A stretch of 64,000 bases of DNA, taken from assembly GCF_004801295.1 (NCBI RefSeq), contig NZ_SSOC01000003.1, positions 558,001 to 622,000 of the forward strand. Direction: 5' to 3'. Below the pieces are notes generated by a model that ran no database searches, had not been told where the DNA came from, and worked only from the letters and a program-made list of their open reading frames with translations. The position numbers and the translations under genes are program-made. The stretch's first letter is position 1, and every line of letters begins with the position of its first letter. This DNA comes from Pseudothauera nasutitermitis. Lineage in GTDB: Bacteria; Pseudomonadota; Gammaproteobacteria; Burkholderiales; Rhodocyclaceae. Of the stretch, positions 17,004 through 24,543 are shown piece by piece.

Positions 17004-17959
17004 ACGCGCAAACCGCAGGCCGCGCGCAGGGCCTGGGCGAACCGCTCATCCGCTTCGCCCCCGGAAGGCAGCGCGCGGCGGAACAGGGTCACCGGTGGCA
17101 GCGTCCAGGCGAAGCGGTGCGCCACCACCCCCACCCCGGCGCTGCGCGCCAGCTCTTCCGCCACATCCGCCGGCACGATGGACACCGCGCGCTCGTTGAC
17201 GCCAAGCAGTTCGCCGATCAGCTTGGCGGACAGGCTTTCCACCACCGGCAGCGGCGGAACCGCCCCGGCGCGCAGGAAAAAATCGTTGATCTGCTCGCGC
17301 ATCGGCGTATTGCGCTGGCCGAGCACCCACTCCAGCCCGGCCAGGTCCGCCCACGCCAGCGCCTTGCGGCCCAGCCGCGCGGCCAGCCGGCGGTGCGCCA
17401 CCAGGCGTGGTTCCTGCTCGTAGAGCACCTCGTGCGCCAGCCCCTCCAGATCCAGCACGGCGGAAAGACGGCCGATCACGCAATCCAGCTCATGGCCGCG
17501 CAAGCGGGCCAGCAGATGGTCGCTGGAACCCTCGTGGAGAGTCACCGTCACCGGCCGCCCGCCGGAGCGCGCGCCGCCGATCGCGGCGGCCAGCAGACGC
17601 CCGGAGATGAACGGAATGACGCCGACGTGCAGATGCGCCGCGTGCCCCGCCGCCGCGGCCTCCATATCGCCCACCCAGTGCCCGAGGTCCTGCAGCATGG
17701 CGCGTGCACGCCGCAACGCTACCTCCCCCAGCGCGGTCGGCGCCATGCCGCGCGCCGAGCGCACGAACAGCGGCGCGCCGAACATGGCCTCCAGCTCGGC
17801 CAGCGCATGGGTCACCGCCGGCTGGCTGGTGGCCATGCGCTCGGCCACCCGGGTCAGCGAACCATATTGCTCGATGCGGCACAGCAGGAGCAGGTGGCGC
17901 ATCTTCAGGCGCGAGATCAGGCGGGCAAGGAGTCGATCGGACACAGCGGCACGACTCAT
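16973..17959 (-). CDS. LysR-family transcriptional regulator (GbpR/PcaQ type)
   Basis: 328 residues. The N-terminal helix-turn-helix (about 15-80: LKMRHLLLLCRIEQYGSLTRVAERMATSQPAVTHALAELEAMFG) is of the GbpR/PcaQ group, followed by a LysR ligand-binding domain. It is divergent from the TauE/SafE permease gene with 84 bp between the starts, the arrangement in which LysR proteins most often control their neighbour. The 3' end overlaps the convergent gene ending at 17003. The effector is unknown. Confidence 0.9.
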   Translation of the reverse strand: MSRAAVSDRLLARLISRLKMRHLLLLCRIEQYGSLTRVAERMATSQPAVTHALAELEAMFGAPLFVRSARGMAPTALGEVALRRARAMLQDLGHWVGDMEAAAAGHAAHLHVGVIPFISGRLLAAAIGGARSGGRPVTVTLHEGSSDHLLARLRGHELDCVIGRLSAVLDLEGLAHEVLYEQEPRLVAHRRLAARLGRKALAWADLAGLEWVLGQRNTPMREQINDFFLRAGAVPPLPVVESLSAKLIGELLGVNERAVSIVPADVAEELARSAGVGVVAHRFAWTLPPVTLFRRALPSGGEADERFAQALRAACGLRVQGAGGALAG

Positions 17960-18043
17960 GAGGAAATGGACATGCCCCGATACTAAACCCGAATGATCTG
18001 CTTATGCCCCGCGGCGACAATCCCCTCAACGGGAGGGCAGGGC

Positions 18044-18811
18044 GTGGATTCGGTGATCTGGGTGGTGATCCTGGGGGCGGGGCTGGCCGGCTTCGTGCAG
18101 GGCCTTTCGGGTTTCGGCTTCGGCCTGGTCGCCGTGTCGGTCTGGGCCTGGGTGCTGGAACCGCGCCTGGCCGCCGCGCTGGCGGTGTTCGGCGCCCTCA
18201 CCGGCCAGCTCATCGCAGCCGCCGCGGTGCGCCGCGCCTTCGATCCGCGCCTGCTGGGGCCCTTCGTGCTCGGCGGGCTGTGCGGCCTGCCCCTGGGCGT
18301 CCTGCTGCTGCCCCACCTGGACATGCTCTGGTTCAGGACCCTCCTGGGCACGCTGCTGGTGCTGTGGTGCCCCGCCATGCTGATGGCCCGCCACCTGCCG
18401 CGCATTACGCGCGGCGGCGTGCTGGCCGATGCCGCCGTGGGCCTGGGCGGCGGCGTGCTGGCCGGCCTGGGCGGGTTCACCGGCACGCTGCCCACGCTGT
18501 GGGGCACGCTGCGCGGCTTCGACAAGCATGCGCTGCGCACGGTGGTGCAGAACTTCAACCTGGCGATGCTGCTGGCCGCCATGGCGGCCTATCTGGCAAC
18601 CGGCATGGTCACCCGCGACATGCTGCCCCACTTCGCCGTCGTCGCGCCCGCCCTGCTGCTGCCCGCCCTGCTCGGCACGCGCGTCTACAACGGCCTCGGC
18701 GAAACGCGCTTCCGGCAGATCGTCCTCGGCCTGCTCACCGTCTCCGGCCTGGCCTTGCTGGCCTCCTCGCTGCCGCGCCTGCTCACCGGCCTGGCAGCGC
18801 CGCGGCTCTGA
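18044..18811 (+). CDS. TauE/SafE-family permease
   Basis: 255 residues from the GTG at 18044, chosen because GGGAGG (18031-18036) sits at the right distance; an ATG at 17993 would add 17 non-hydrophobic residues. About eight membrane helices and the repeated family signature are present: GLSGFGFGLVAVSVWAW in the first half and GLGGGVLAGLGGFTGTLPTLWGTLRGF in the second. The family exports or imports sulfonates, sulfite or other organic anions; the substrate here is unknown. The 3' end overlaps the convergent MFS gene by 29 bp. Probably controlled by the divergent LysR protein. Confidence 0.85.
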   Translation: MDSVIWVVILGAGLAGFVQGLSGFGFGLVAVSVWAWVLEPRLAAALAVFGALTGQLIAAAAVRRAFDPRLLGPFVLGGLCGLPLGVLLLPHLDMLWFRTLLGTLLVLWCPAMLMARHLPRITRGGVLADAAVGLGGGVLAGLGGFTGTLPTLWGTLRGFDKHALRTVVQNFNLAMLLAAMAAYLATGMVTRDMLPHFAVVAPALLLPALLGTRVYNGLGETRFRQIVLGLLTVSGLALLASSLPRLLTGLAAPRL

Positions 18812-19985
18812 CTCCGGGACGGCACAGCAGAACCGCCAGTGCCAGGGCGCTGAACAGCGCGCCGGCGTGGAAAGTCATCGACGCCCCCAGGGTGTCCCAC
18901 AGCACACCGGCGATCACGCTGGCCAGCAGCAAGGCCACCCCGCTGAGCAGATTGAAGAAACCAAAGGCCGTGCCGCGCAGATCGGCCGGTGCGCTGTCGG
19001 CCACCATGGCCGCCAGCAGACCCTGGGTCATGCCCATGTGCACGCCCCACAGCCCCACGCCGACCAGCAGCAAAGGCCAGCCGTCGCTCGCGGCCAGCAC
19101 CAGATCCGCCACAATCAGCACCACCAGCCCCCAGGCCAGCAGCGCGCGCCGGCTGATGCGGTCCGACAGCCAGCCGAACGGGTAGGCGCACAGCGCATAC
19201 ACCAGATTCATCGCCACCATGACCAGCGGCACCACAGCCAACGCAATGCCCAGTTGCTCGGCGCGCAGCACCAGGAAGGCCTCGGAGAAACGCGCCAGGG
19301 TGAACACCGCGCCCAGCGCCACCACCCACCAGTACGCGGCCGGCAGGCGGCGCAGGTTCTCGCGGCGGATCGGATTGGTGCGCGGCTTGGCGGGATCGCG
19401 CACCGGCGGCTCGCGCAGGCCGAAGACCAGCAGGGCCACCGACAGCACCGCGGGAATCACCGCGACCCAGAAGATCAGGCGGAAATCGTTGGCCCACAGC
19501 AGCATCAGCCCCACGGCGAGCAGCGGTCCGGCGAACGCGCCGACGGTATCCAGCGACTGCCGCAGCCCGTAGGCCTCGCCACGCAGATGGCGCGGCGTCA
19601 CGTCGGCCACCAGGGCATCGCGCGGCGCCCCCCGGATGCCCTTGCCGATGCGGTCGATGAAGCGCGCGGTGAACACCAGCCCGACGCCCTGGGCCAGTGC
19701 GAACAGCGGCTTGCTCAGCGCCCCCAGGCCATAGCCGGCCACGGCCAGCCATTTGCGCTTGCCGAGATAGTCGCTCAACACGCCGGAGAACACCTTGACG
19801 ATCTGCGCGGTGGCCTCGGCCACCCCCTCGATCAAGCCGATCACCAGCGCGCTGGCGCCCAGCCCGGCGACCATGAACAGCGGCAGCAGGCTGTGGATCA
19901 TCTCGGACGAAATGTCCATCAGCAGGCTCACGCCGCCGAGGATCCACACCCCGCGCGGAATACGCGAGTCCGTCTTGTCGTTCAT
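18783..19985 (-). CDS. Major facilitator superfamily transporter
   Basis: 400 residues from the ATG at 19985; open sequence continues upstream without a ribosome site. Twelve membrane helices are predicted. The characteristic blocks are SLLMDISSEMIHSLLPLFMVAGLGASALVIGLIEGVAEATAQIVKVFSGVLSDYLGKRK and RFIDRIGKGIRGAPRDALVADVTP, typical of a subgroup annotated as drug or metal-resistance-like MFS proteins. The substrate is unknown. It faces the TauE/SafE gene and borders the accessory strip starting near 20 kb. Confidence 0.88.
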   Translation of the reverse strand: MNDKTDSRIPRGVWILGGVSLLMDISSEMIHSLLPLFMVAGLGASALVIGLIEGVAEATAQIVKVFSGVLSDYLGKRKWLAVAGYGLGALSKPLFALAQGVGLVFTARFIDRIGKGIRGAPRDALVADVTPRHLRGEAYGLRQSLDTVGAFAGPLLAVGLMLLWANDFRLIFWVAVIPAVLSVALLVFGLREPPVRDPAKPRTNPIRRENLRRLPAAYWWVVALGAVFTLARFSEAFLVLRAEQLGIALAVVPLVMVAMNLVYALCAYPFGWLSDRISRRALLAWGLVVLIVADLVLAASDGWPLLLVGVGLWGVHMGMTQGLLAAMVADSAPADLRGTAFGFFNLLSGVALLLASVIAGVLWDTLGASMTFHAGALFSALALAVLLCRPGVRAAALPGR

Positions 19986-20085
19986 CGCGGGTATCGGTTC
20001 GGTTGGATGGCCGCCGATCCGGCACGGCGGAAGACCACGTGGGAGGCACAAGGATGCCGACGAGGCACGCACCAGGCACGTTCCC

Positions 20086-20125
20086 GTGGCATCCTGCACA
20101 ATTCGAAGCGCCGGTAGGATGCCAC
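20086..20125. repeat. 10-bp inverted repeat in the 20-kb intergenic region
   Basis: GTGGCATCCT (20086-20095) and AGGATGCCAC (20116-20125) are perfectly complementary across 20 nt. The gap 19986-20254 otherwise holds no gene that I can see. A short tandem duplication (AGCACTAAGC twice) covers the tumA stop region near 20250-20269. Confidence 0.5.
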
Positions 20126-20254
20126 AGAAGCCGCCCGCCCGACGCGCGCGCGCCGGATCAAAAATTGTGTTCGACGCCCCGGCCTACAGCCAGGACGATG
20201 CGAACTTCAGGCGAGCGCGCAGCGATGAAACTGCACAGGGCTGATAGCGCAGCA

Positions 20255-20629
20255 CTAAGCAGCACTAAGCAGCGAAGCATCCACCCTGACCACTACGTCC
20301 GCCCACGGTACCACGACACGCCCGTCCGCCTGCTTTTCCACCAAGCCATGCCCGACCAGCTTCTGCACGTCGGCATGCACGTTCGAGTAATTGCGCCCGA
20401 GCGCCTTGGCCACGGCATAGATGGATGCCGGCCCCAGGTGCTTGATGGCACGCAGCGTATCAAGCCGGCGCGGCGGCAACTCGGCCAACAGCTGCGCCGC
20501 ATCGGCAAAGCCCAGGTAGTAATCGCCCTCCGGCAGGTTCTCGCAGGCATCGACGCAGCGCGCCACGTCGCGCACCCGCGTCTGCGTGGCCGCCCAGTCG
20601 GTGATTCCGATGATCGCCAGATTTGCCAT
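20255..20629 (-). CDS. HTH antitoxin, TumA-like (HVO_A0114 family)
   Basis: 124 residues. A winged helix-turn-helix is visible at about 60-110 (RLDTLRAIKHLGPASIYAVAKALGRNYSNVHADVQKLVGHGLVEKQADGRVVVPW). It follows the TumE-like gene by 3 bp on the same strand, which is the usual toxin-first order of tumE-tumA modules. Its likely job is to neutralise the toxin and repress the pair. The final codons include a 10-bp tandem duplication, so the last residues may be recent. Confidence 0.75.
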   Translation of the reverse strand: MANLAIIGITDWAATQTRVRDVARCVDACENLPEGDYYLGFADAAQLLAELPPRRLDTLRAIKHLGPASIYAVAKALGRNYSNVHADVQKLVGHGLVEKQADGRVVVPWADVVVRVDASLLSAA

Positions 20630-20632
20630 GAT

Positions 20633-20935
20633 TCATTCCCCCGTCAAACGCGCCACGTCCGCCAGGAAGTCGGACACCGCTTGCTGCATGGACACGAAGC
20701 GGAACGGCACTTCCGCTTCATCCGCACCGACGTGCTTGTGGTCGCCCTTGCCCGCCTCGTTGTCGTAGCGCACCAGCGTACGACCCGCCCGACCCGCATA
20801 GAGCCGATACTTGTATTCGTGCGCGGAGCCCGCTACCGCCGGGTCCACCGACCAGATGACCATTTCGATGGTCACGCCATCGGCCCTGGTTTCCTTGCTG
20901 CGGTGAATGAGTGTCGCACCCATATATTGCATCAT
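20633..20935 (-). CDS. TumE-family toxin (DUF6516)
   Basis: 100 residues from the first ATG; the internal Met at 20923 (MGATLIHRSKE) is an equally plausible start and no ribosome site decides. The sequence IEMVIWSVDPAVAGSAHEYKYRLYAG...GRTLVRYDNEAGKGDHKHVGADEAEVPF is the TumE/DUF6516 pattern, with the conserved YDN and KGDHKH blocks intact. The toxin mechanism in this family is not settled. Paired with the HTH gene at 20255-20629. Upstream are two ATATAT blocks 12 bp apart (about 20930-20953) that might be an operator. Confidence 0.72.
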   Translation of the reverse strand: MMQYMGATLIHRSKETRADGVTIEMVIWSVDPAVAGSAHEYKYRLYAGRAGRTLVRYDNEAGKGDHKHVGADEAEVPFRFVSMQQAVSDFLADVARLTGE

Positions 20936-20974
20936 ACAGATATATCCGAAACAGGCAATATGGAATAGTTTCAG

Positions 20975-21121
20975 ATGCGCCCAATCGAAGCCAAGCCGGT
21001 ATGTCCCGCTCGACGATTTACAGGATGGCCAGGGACGGCATGCTGGAGCCAGTGAAGATCGGCAGATGATTCAGCGGCCAGCGTGCAGGCCATGATCGAG
21101 CGGAACAAGTCCGCTCGCTGA
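20975..21121 (+). pseudogene. alpA-family regulator remnant (two frameshifts)
   Basis: Three successive plus-strand frames add up to an AlpA-type excisionase/regulator. The ATG at 20975 reads MRPIEAKP. After a one-base loss near 20990-21000 the frame AGMSRSTIYRMARDGMLEPVKIGR continues to a TGA at 21069. From 21071 a third frame reads SAASVQAMIERNKSAR and stops at 21121. STIYRM...VKIG...VQAMIE is the AlpA helix-turn-helix layout. AlpA genes normally sit beside integrases of prophages or islands. No integrase is left here; 21122-21258 shows no recognisable gene. Confidence 0.7.
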
Positions 21122-21258
21122 TACCATGGTTGCATCTGCGCAACACGGACTCCACGCTCACAGTGCCCCGAAAGTGGGTAGCTAGATGGGTAGCCAGAGT
21201 GAAAAATCAGGCAAGATACCCGCACAAGCACCTGAAATTAAAAGAAATCGCCCATACC

Positions 21259-22020
21259 ATGAAAATCGCCACCTGGAACGTCAATTCCCTCAAGGTCCGC
21301 CTGCCCCACGTGCTCGACTGGCTGGCCGCCAACCAGCCCGACGCGCTGTGCCTGCAGGAACTCAAGATGGAGGACCATGCCTTCCCCGCCGCGGAGCTGG
21401 AAGCCGCCGGCTACCAGGCGGTGTTCAACGGACAGAAGACCTACAACGGCGTGGCCATCCTCACCCGTGAAACGCCGCAGGACGTCGTGCGCGACATCCC
21501 GGGCTTCGCGGACGCGCAGAAGCGCATCATCACCGCCAGCGTGGGCGGCATCCGCGTGGTGTGCGGCTATTTCCCCAACGGCCAGGCGGTAGGCTCCGAC
21601 AAGTTCGCCTACAAGATGGACTGGCTGGCGGCGCTGACCGCCTGGCTGCGCGATGAGCTCGCCCGCCATCCGCGCCTGGTGCTGGCCGGCGACTTCAACA
21701 TCGCACCGGAAGCGCGGGACGCCCACCCGGACTGGAAGGACGAGATCCACGTTTCCGCCGATGAACGCGCGGCCTTCGCGGCGCTGCTCGATCTGGGCCT
21801 GCACGACGCCTTCCGCCTGTTCGAGCAGCCCGAGCGCAGCTACTCGTGGTGGGACTACCGCATGGGCGCGTTCCGCCGCAATTTCGGCCTGCGCATCGAC
21901 CATCTGCTGGTATCCACCGCCTTGCGTGAGCGTGTCCGGCAATGCATGGTGGACAAGACGCCACGCAAGCTGGAGCGCCCCTCGGACCACGCCCCGGTGA
22001 TCCTCGATCTGCAAGCCTGA
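21259..22020 (+). CDS. xthA: Exodeoxyribonuclease III
   Basis: 253 residues from the ATG at 21259. Exonuclease III/AP-endonuclease motifs are all present: MKIATWNVNSLKVRLPHVLDWL, CLQELKMED (metal-binding Glu), YNGVAIL, LAGDFNIAPEARD and SYSWWDYR...GLRIDHLLVS...SDHAPVI with the catalytic Asp-His. It repairs abasic sites and degrades one DNA strand 3' to 5'. The next gene starts 4 bp after its stop, so the pair may be cotranscribed. Confidence 0.97.
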   Translation: MKIATWNVNSLKVRLPHVLDWLAANQPDALCLQELKMEDHAFPAAELEAAGYQAVFNGQKTYNGVAILTRETPQDVVRDIPGFADAQKRIITASVGGIRVVCGYFPNGQAVGSDKFAYKMDWLAALTAWLRDELARHPRLVLAGDFNIAPEARDAHPDWKDEIHVSADERAAFAALLDLGLHDAFRLFEQPERSYSWWDYRMGAFRRNFGLRIDHLLVSTALRERVRQCMVDKTPRKLERPSDHAPVILDLQA

Positions 22021-22023
22021 GCC

Positions 22024-22689
22024 ATGCCGATACTCGACGCCGATCAACTCGCCACGCGCTACCCGGTACTCGACGCGTTGCCCGCCGAGGCCCGCGCACG
22101 TCTGCTGGGTGCGGCGAGCTGGGTGCGCCTGCCCGCCGGGCAGTTGCTGTTCGACGATCTGCAGGCCTGCGAGGGTTTCCCGTTCGTGGTGGAAGGCTCG
22201 GTACGCGTGCTGAAGGCCGCGCCCAGCGGGCGCGAACTGCCGCTGTACCGCGTGGCCGCGGGCGAGACCTGCGTGATCTCCTCGTCCTGCCTGCTGGCGC
22301 ACAGCGCCTATAACGCGCGCGGCATCACCGAGACGGAAACCCTGCTGATGCTGCTGCCCGGTGCGGTGTTCGACGAACTGCTCGGCGAGCCGGCCTTCCG
22401 CACCTTCGTCTTCAACCTGTTCGCCGAACGCATCGCCGACCTGATGCAGTTGATCGAGGCGGTCGCCTTCCAGCGTCTCGACCAGCGCCTCGCCGCGCTG
22501 CTGCTCGGCAAGGGCCGCATGCTGCGCACCACCCACCAGCAACTGGCCGACGAACTGGGCAGCGTACGCGAGATCGTCAGCCGCCTGCTGAAGGGGTTTG
22601 CGGAGCAGGGGCTGGTGCGCCTGGGGCGCGAACAGGTGGAAGTGCTCGACGCCGCCGGCCTGCGCGAACTGGCCACCGGCACCCGCTAG
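22024..22689 (+). CDS. Crp/Fnr-family transcriptional regulator
   Basis: 221 residues. A cyclic-nucleotide-binding-type beta barrel occupies about 30-140 and a Crp winged helix about 155-215 (LLLGKGRMLRTTHQQLADELGSVREIVSRLLKGFAEQGLV). Two adjacent cysteine-region features (GETCVISSSCLLAHSAYNARG) recall a subgroup of heme- or redox-sensing Crp/Fnr proteins; no N-terminal Fnr iron-sulfur cysteines are present. Its TAG stop shares the palindrome CTAG with the stop of the convergent Fur-like gene. Confidence 0.88.
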   Translation: MPILDADQLATRYPVLDALPAEARARLLGAASWVRLPAGQLLFDDLQACEGFPFVVEGSVRVLKAAPSGRELPLYRVAAGETCVISSSCLLAHSAYNARGITETETLLMLLPGAVFDELLGEPAFRTFVFNLFAERIADLMQLIEAVAFQRLDQRLAALLLGKGRMLRTTHQQLADELGSVREIVSRLLKGFAEQGLVRLGREQVEVLDAAGLRELATGTR

Positions 22690-23108
22690 GGCGACGTACA
22701 GACTCCCCCGCGCCCCGCACGCGCCATCCGGCACGATGTCCCCGGCGGGCAAGATTCCGTCCTGCCTTCGCCGGCTCCTTCCCCGGCAGCCGTGCGACAG
22801 CCGACCGTCCTGTCCGCATGAATCGAATACACCGCGCGCGCCCCGGTCCGTCCCGGAACCCACTCGCGCAGCAGCAGACCGGCCAGGGTCAGCTCGTGCA
22901 AGGTGCGGTGTGCCGACGAGGAACTGGTTGAAGCGCCCTCGGCGAACAGCAGCCGGATGATGTCGTCCGCCGCGATCGGCACCGGCGAAGCCGCAACCAG
23001 GCTGAACACGCGGGTCTGCACCCGGGTCGCCCGGAACCCGGCGGCCTGGAGCGTGGCCACCACGCAGACCGGCACGGAGCCCTGTCCGCGCGTTGTGCCC
23101 CCACCCAT
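22686..23108 (-). CDS. Fur-like winged-helix protein lacking the metal-binding C-terminal half
   Basis: About 140 residues (ATG at 23108; an ATG at 23129 is also in frame and no ribosome site decides). Residues about 14-100 follow the Fur N-terminal winged helix: LQAAGFRATRVQTRVFSLVAASPVPIAADDIIRLLFAEG...SSAHRTLHELTLAGLLLREWVPGRTGARAVYSI. The His/Cys-rich dimerisation half of normal Fur, Zur and PerR proteins is absent; instead there is a short low-complexity tail. It may be a truncated Fur paralogue that binds DNA without metal control, or a decaying gene. It overlaps the stop of the crp-type gene by 4 bp. Confidence 0.6.
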   Translation of the reverse strand: MGGGTTRGQGSVPVCVVATLQAAGFRATRVQTRVFSLVAASPVPIAADDIIRLLFAEGASTSSSSAHRTLHELTLAGLLLREWVPGRTGARAVYSIHADRTVGCRTAAGEGAGEGRTESCPPGTSCRMARAGRGGVCTSP

Positions 23109-23210
23109 CACCCGCGGCCCTGCGGGCATCGGACAGAGCCGGCCCCGGATAGGCCGGAACAGCGCGCGATTCCTGCCCGTGGGTATCGATCCTCCAATAG
23201 GGCATATGCA

Positions 23211-23567
23211 CTATGCCGGCATGCGGACCGCACGGTACGTCGCCTCCCTGCTATTGCCATTGCGTTGGCAATTGATCGGGGTAGACTTCCCCTGCGTGCG
23301 CATGCCGCGCAGCCCGCGCAGACGGGGCGTGCCGTCCGGGTAGTACCGGCTCGGCCAGATCTTCTGCACGGGCACGCCGATGGCCTCGGCGATGCGCTTC
23401 TCGTTCAGCGGGTAGCTGCGCAGAAAGGTGTGTGACAGCGGGGAAGAGGACGAAAGGCCGTGGTGCGCGGCAAGGGCGCGCAGCGTCCAACCCTTCTTCT
23501 CCAAGGCTGCCTTGATGTCGGCCGGGTGCCAGTCTCGACTGGCTTTTTTCACGAGTGCGGTTGCCAT
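23211..23567 (-). CDS. Ner-like / Nlp-family DNA-binding protein (Mu-type phage)
   Basis: 118 residues from the ATG at 23567. MATALVKKASRDWHPADIKAALEKKGWTLRALAAHHGLSSSSPLSHTFLRSYPLNEKRIAEAIGVPVQKIWPSRYYPDGTP matches the Ner/Nlp (SfsB) winged-helix family, the early negative regulator of Mu-like phages; the tail beyond about residue 80 is extra. It is divergent from a Mu-type repressor gene with 193 bp between, the same arrangement as ner/c in Mu. No transposase or structural genes accompany it. Confidence 0.82.
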   Translation of the reverse strand: MATALVKKASRDWHPADIKAALEKKGWTLRALAAHHGLSSSSPLSHTFLRSYPLNEKRIAEAIGVPVQKIWPSRYYPDGTPRLRGLRGMRTQGKSTPINCQRNGNSREATYRAVRMPA

Positions 23568-23601
23568 CGTTCGCTGCTCTTGGTCGGGTTGCGATGGATG
23601 G

Positions 23602-23750
23602 CATGTTAGGAATAAATCTTCGAACATGTCAACTCTTCCGAACATGCCGTATATGGCAAGAGCCGTAAATTCTGCATGTTTAGCTGAAAATCGACGGATT
23701 GCCGCTTTCCGTTCTCGTTCAGAAACCGCCGCACTCAATTTCCGTACATG
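23602..23750. promoter_or_regulatory. Repeated ACATG-type sites in the ner/c control region
   Basis: CGAACATG occurs at 23621-23628 and 23639-23646, 18 bp apart. CGTACATG is at 23743-23750. The inverted form CATGTT is at 23602-23607 and 23675-23680. All lie in the AT-richer gap between the divergent ner-like and repressor genes. They are good candidates for operators of one or both proteins; the assignment is inferred. Confidence 0.5.
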
Positions 23751-23760
23751 AGACTGAAGT

Positions 23761-24498
23761 ATGGAAGTTGAACTATGGCTGTCCGCCGAGGACATGGCGC
23801 AACTGAGTGCGAGAGGCATTCCTGGTCTTCCAGGAACCGCCAGAGGGTGCCGCGACAAGGCTCAGCGCGAGGGCTGGCCGTCCAGGCAGGTGCAGGGAAG
23901 AGGCGGCCCGGGAGGCATCAAGACGCTCTTCCGGCCGCCGCCGGCCATCGCAGCAGCCGTAAACGCGCTGCCCTCCGGGCAAGAGGCGGAGCAAACACCG
24001 GATCAGTCCCGCGCGGCGTCGGACATCCTGCTGCCCGAAGACGACTATCAGGCGTGGGCCGCAACGATCCGCATCGCCGAAGAGTTCGTGCCGATCCGCC
24101 ACTACCGTCATGCGCGCGCGTCCGCCGGCCACGGCGCCGCGAACCGGGATGCGCAACCGGACGCCCTGCTGTTCTCGAAGGCCTTCCTCCGTACCATCGG
24201 CGCCAGGCCGGCCAACCTGTTCCTCGTGCGCGTCAAGGGAGACTCGATGTCCCCGACCCTGCAGGCCGGCTGGACCGTCGTGCTGGACGCCTCGCGCACC
24301 GCGGTGTCGAGCGGCATCTACGTGGTGCGCCTGGGCGAAGAGGAAGTGTGCAAACGCCTGGAGGCCCTGCCCGGCGGCATCGTGAAGGTGATCTCGGACA
24401 ACCGCCTCTACCGCGAGTACGAGATCGACACCACCCAGCCCGGCACCGACTTCGCCGTGCTCGGCCAGGTCATCTGGTTCGCCGGGCTCGTTCAATAA
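23761..24498 (+). CDS. Mu-like phage repressor with S24 (LexA-like) peptidase domain
   Basis: 245 residues. Residues about 5-50 (WLSAEDMAQLSARGIPGLPGTARGCRDKAQREGWPSRQVQGRGG) are the Mu repressor/transposase DNA-binding domain. Residues about 110-240 form an S24 peptidase domain with the Ser in KGDSMSPT (Ser162) and the Lys in VCKRL (Lys198), both intact, as is the preceding ASAGHGA region. S24 repressors self-cleave when stimulated by RecA after DNA damage. It is divergent from the ner-like gene. It looks functional but has no phage genes around it, so it may be a retained immunity or regulatory device. Confidence 0.85.
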   Translation: MEVELWLSAEDMAQLSARGIPGLPGTARGCRDKAQREGWPSRQVQGRGGPGGIKTLFRPPPAIAAAVNALPSGQEAEQTPDQSRAASDILLPEDDYQAWAATIRIAEEFVPIRHYRHARASAGHGAANRDAQPDALLFSKAFLRTIGARPANLFLVRVKGDSMSPTLQAGWTVVLDASRTAVSSGIYVVRLGEEEVCKRLEALPGGIVKVISDNRLYREYEIDTTQPGTDFAVLGQVIWFAGLVQ

Positions 24499-24543
24499 GC
24501 GCGGAGCCAAAACGACCGCCTCCCCACACACGGCCGCACGCTA

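Noticed and set aside
20971..21231. A minus-strand open frame of 86 codons
   Set aside because: The plus strand of the same stretch gives a convincing, though broken, AlpA protein; the minus frame matches nothing I recognise.
23761..24498. The S24-domain protein as a host LexA
   Set aside because: The N-terminus is a Mu-type DNA-binding domain, not the LexA winged helix, and a ner-type gene is divergent from it.
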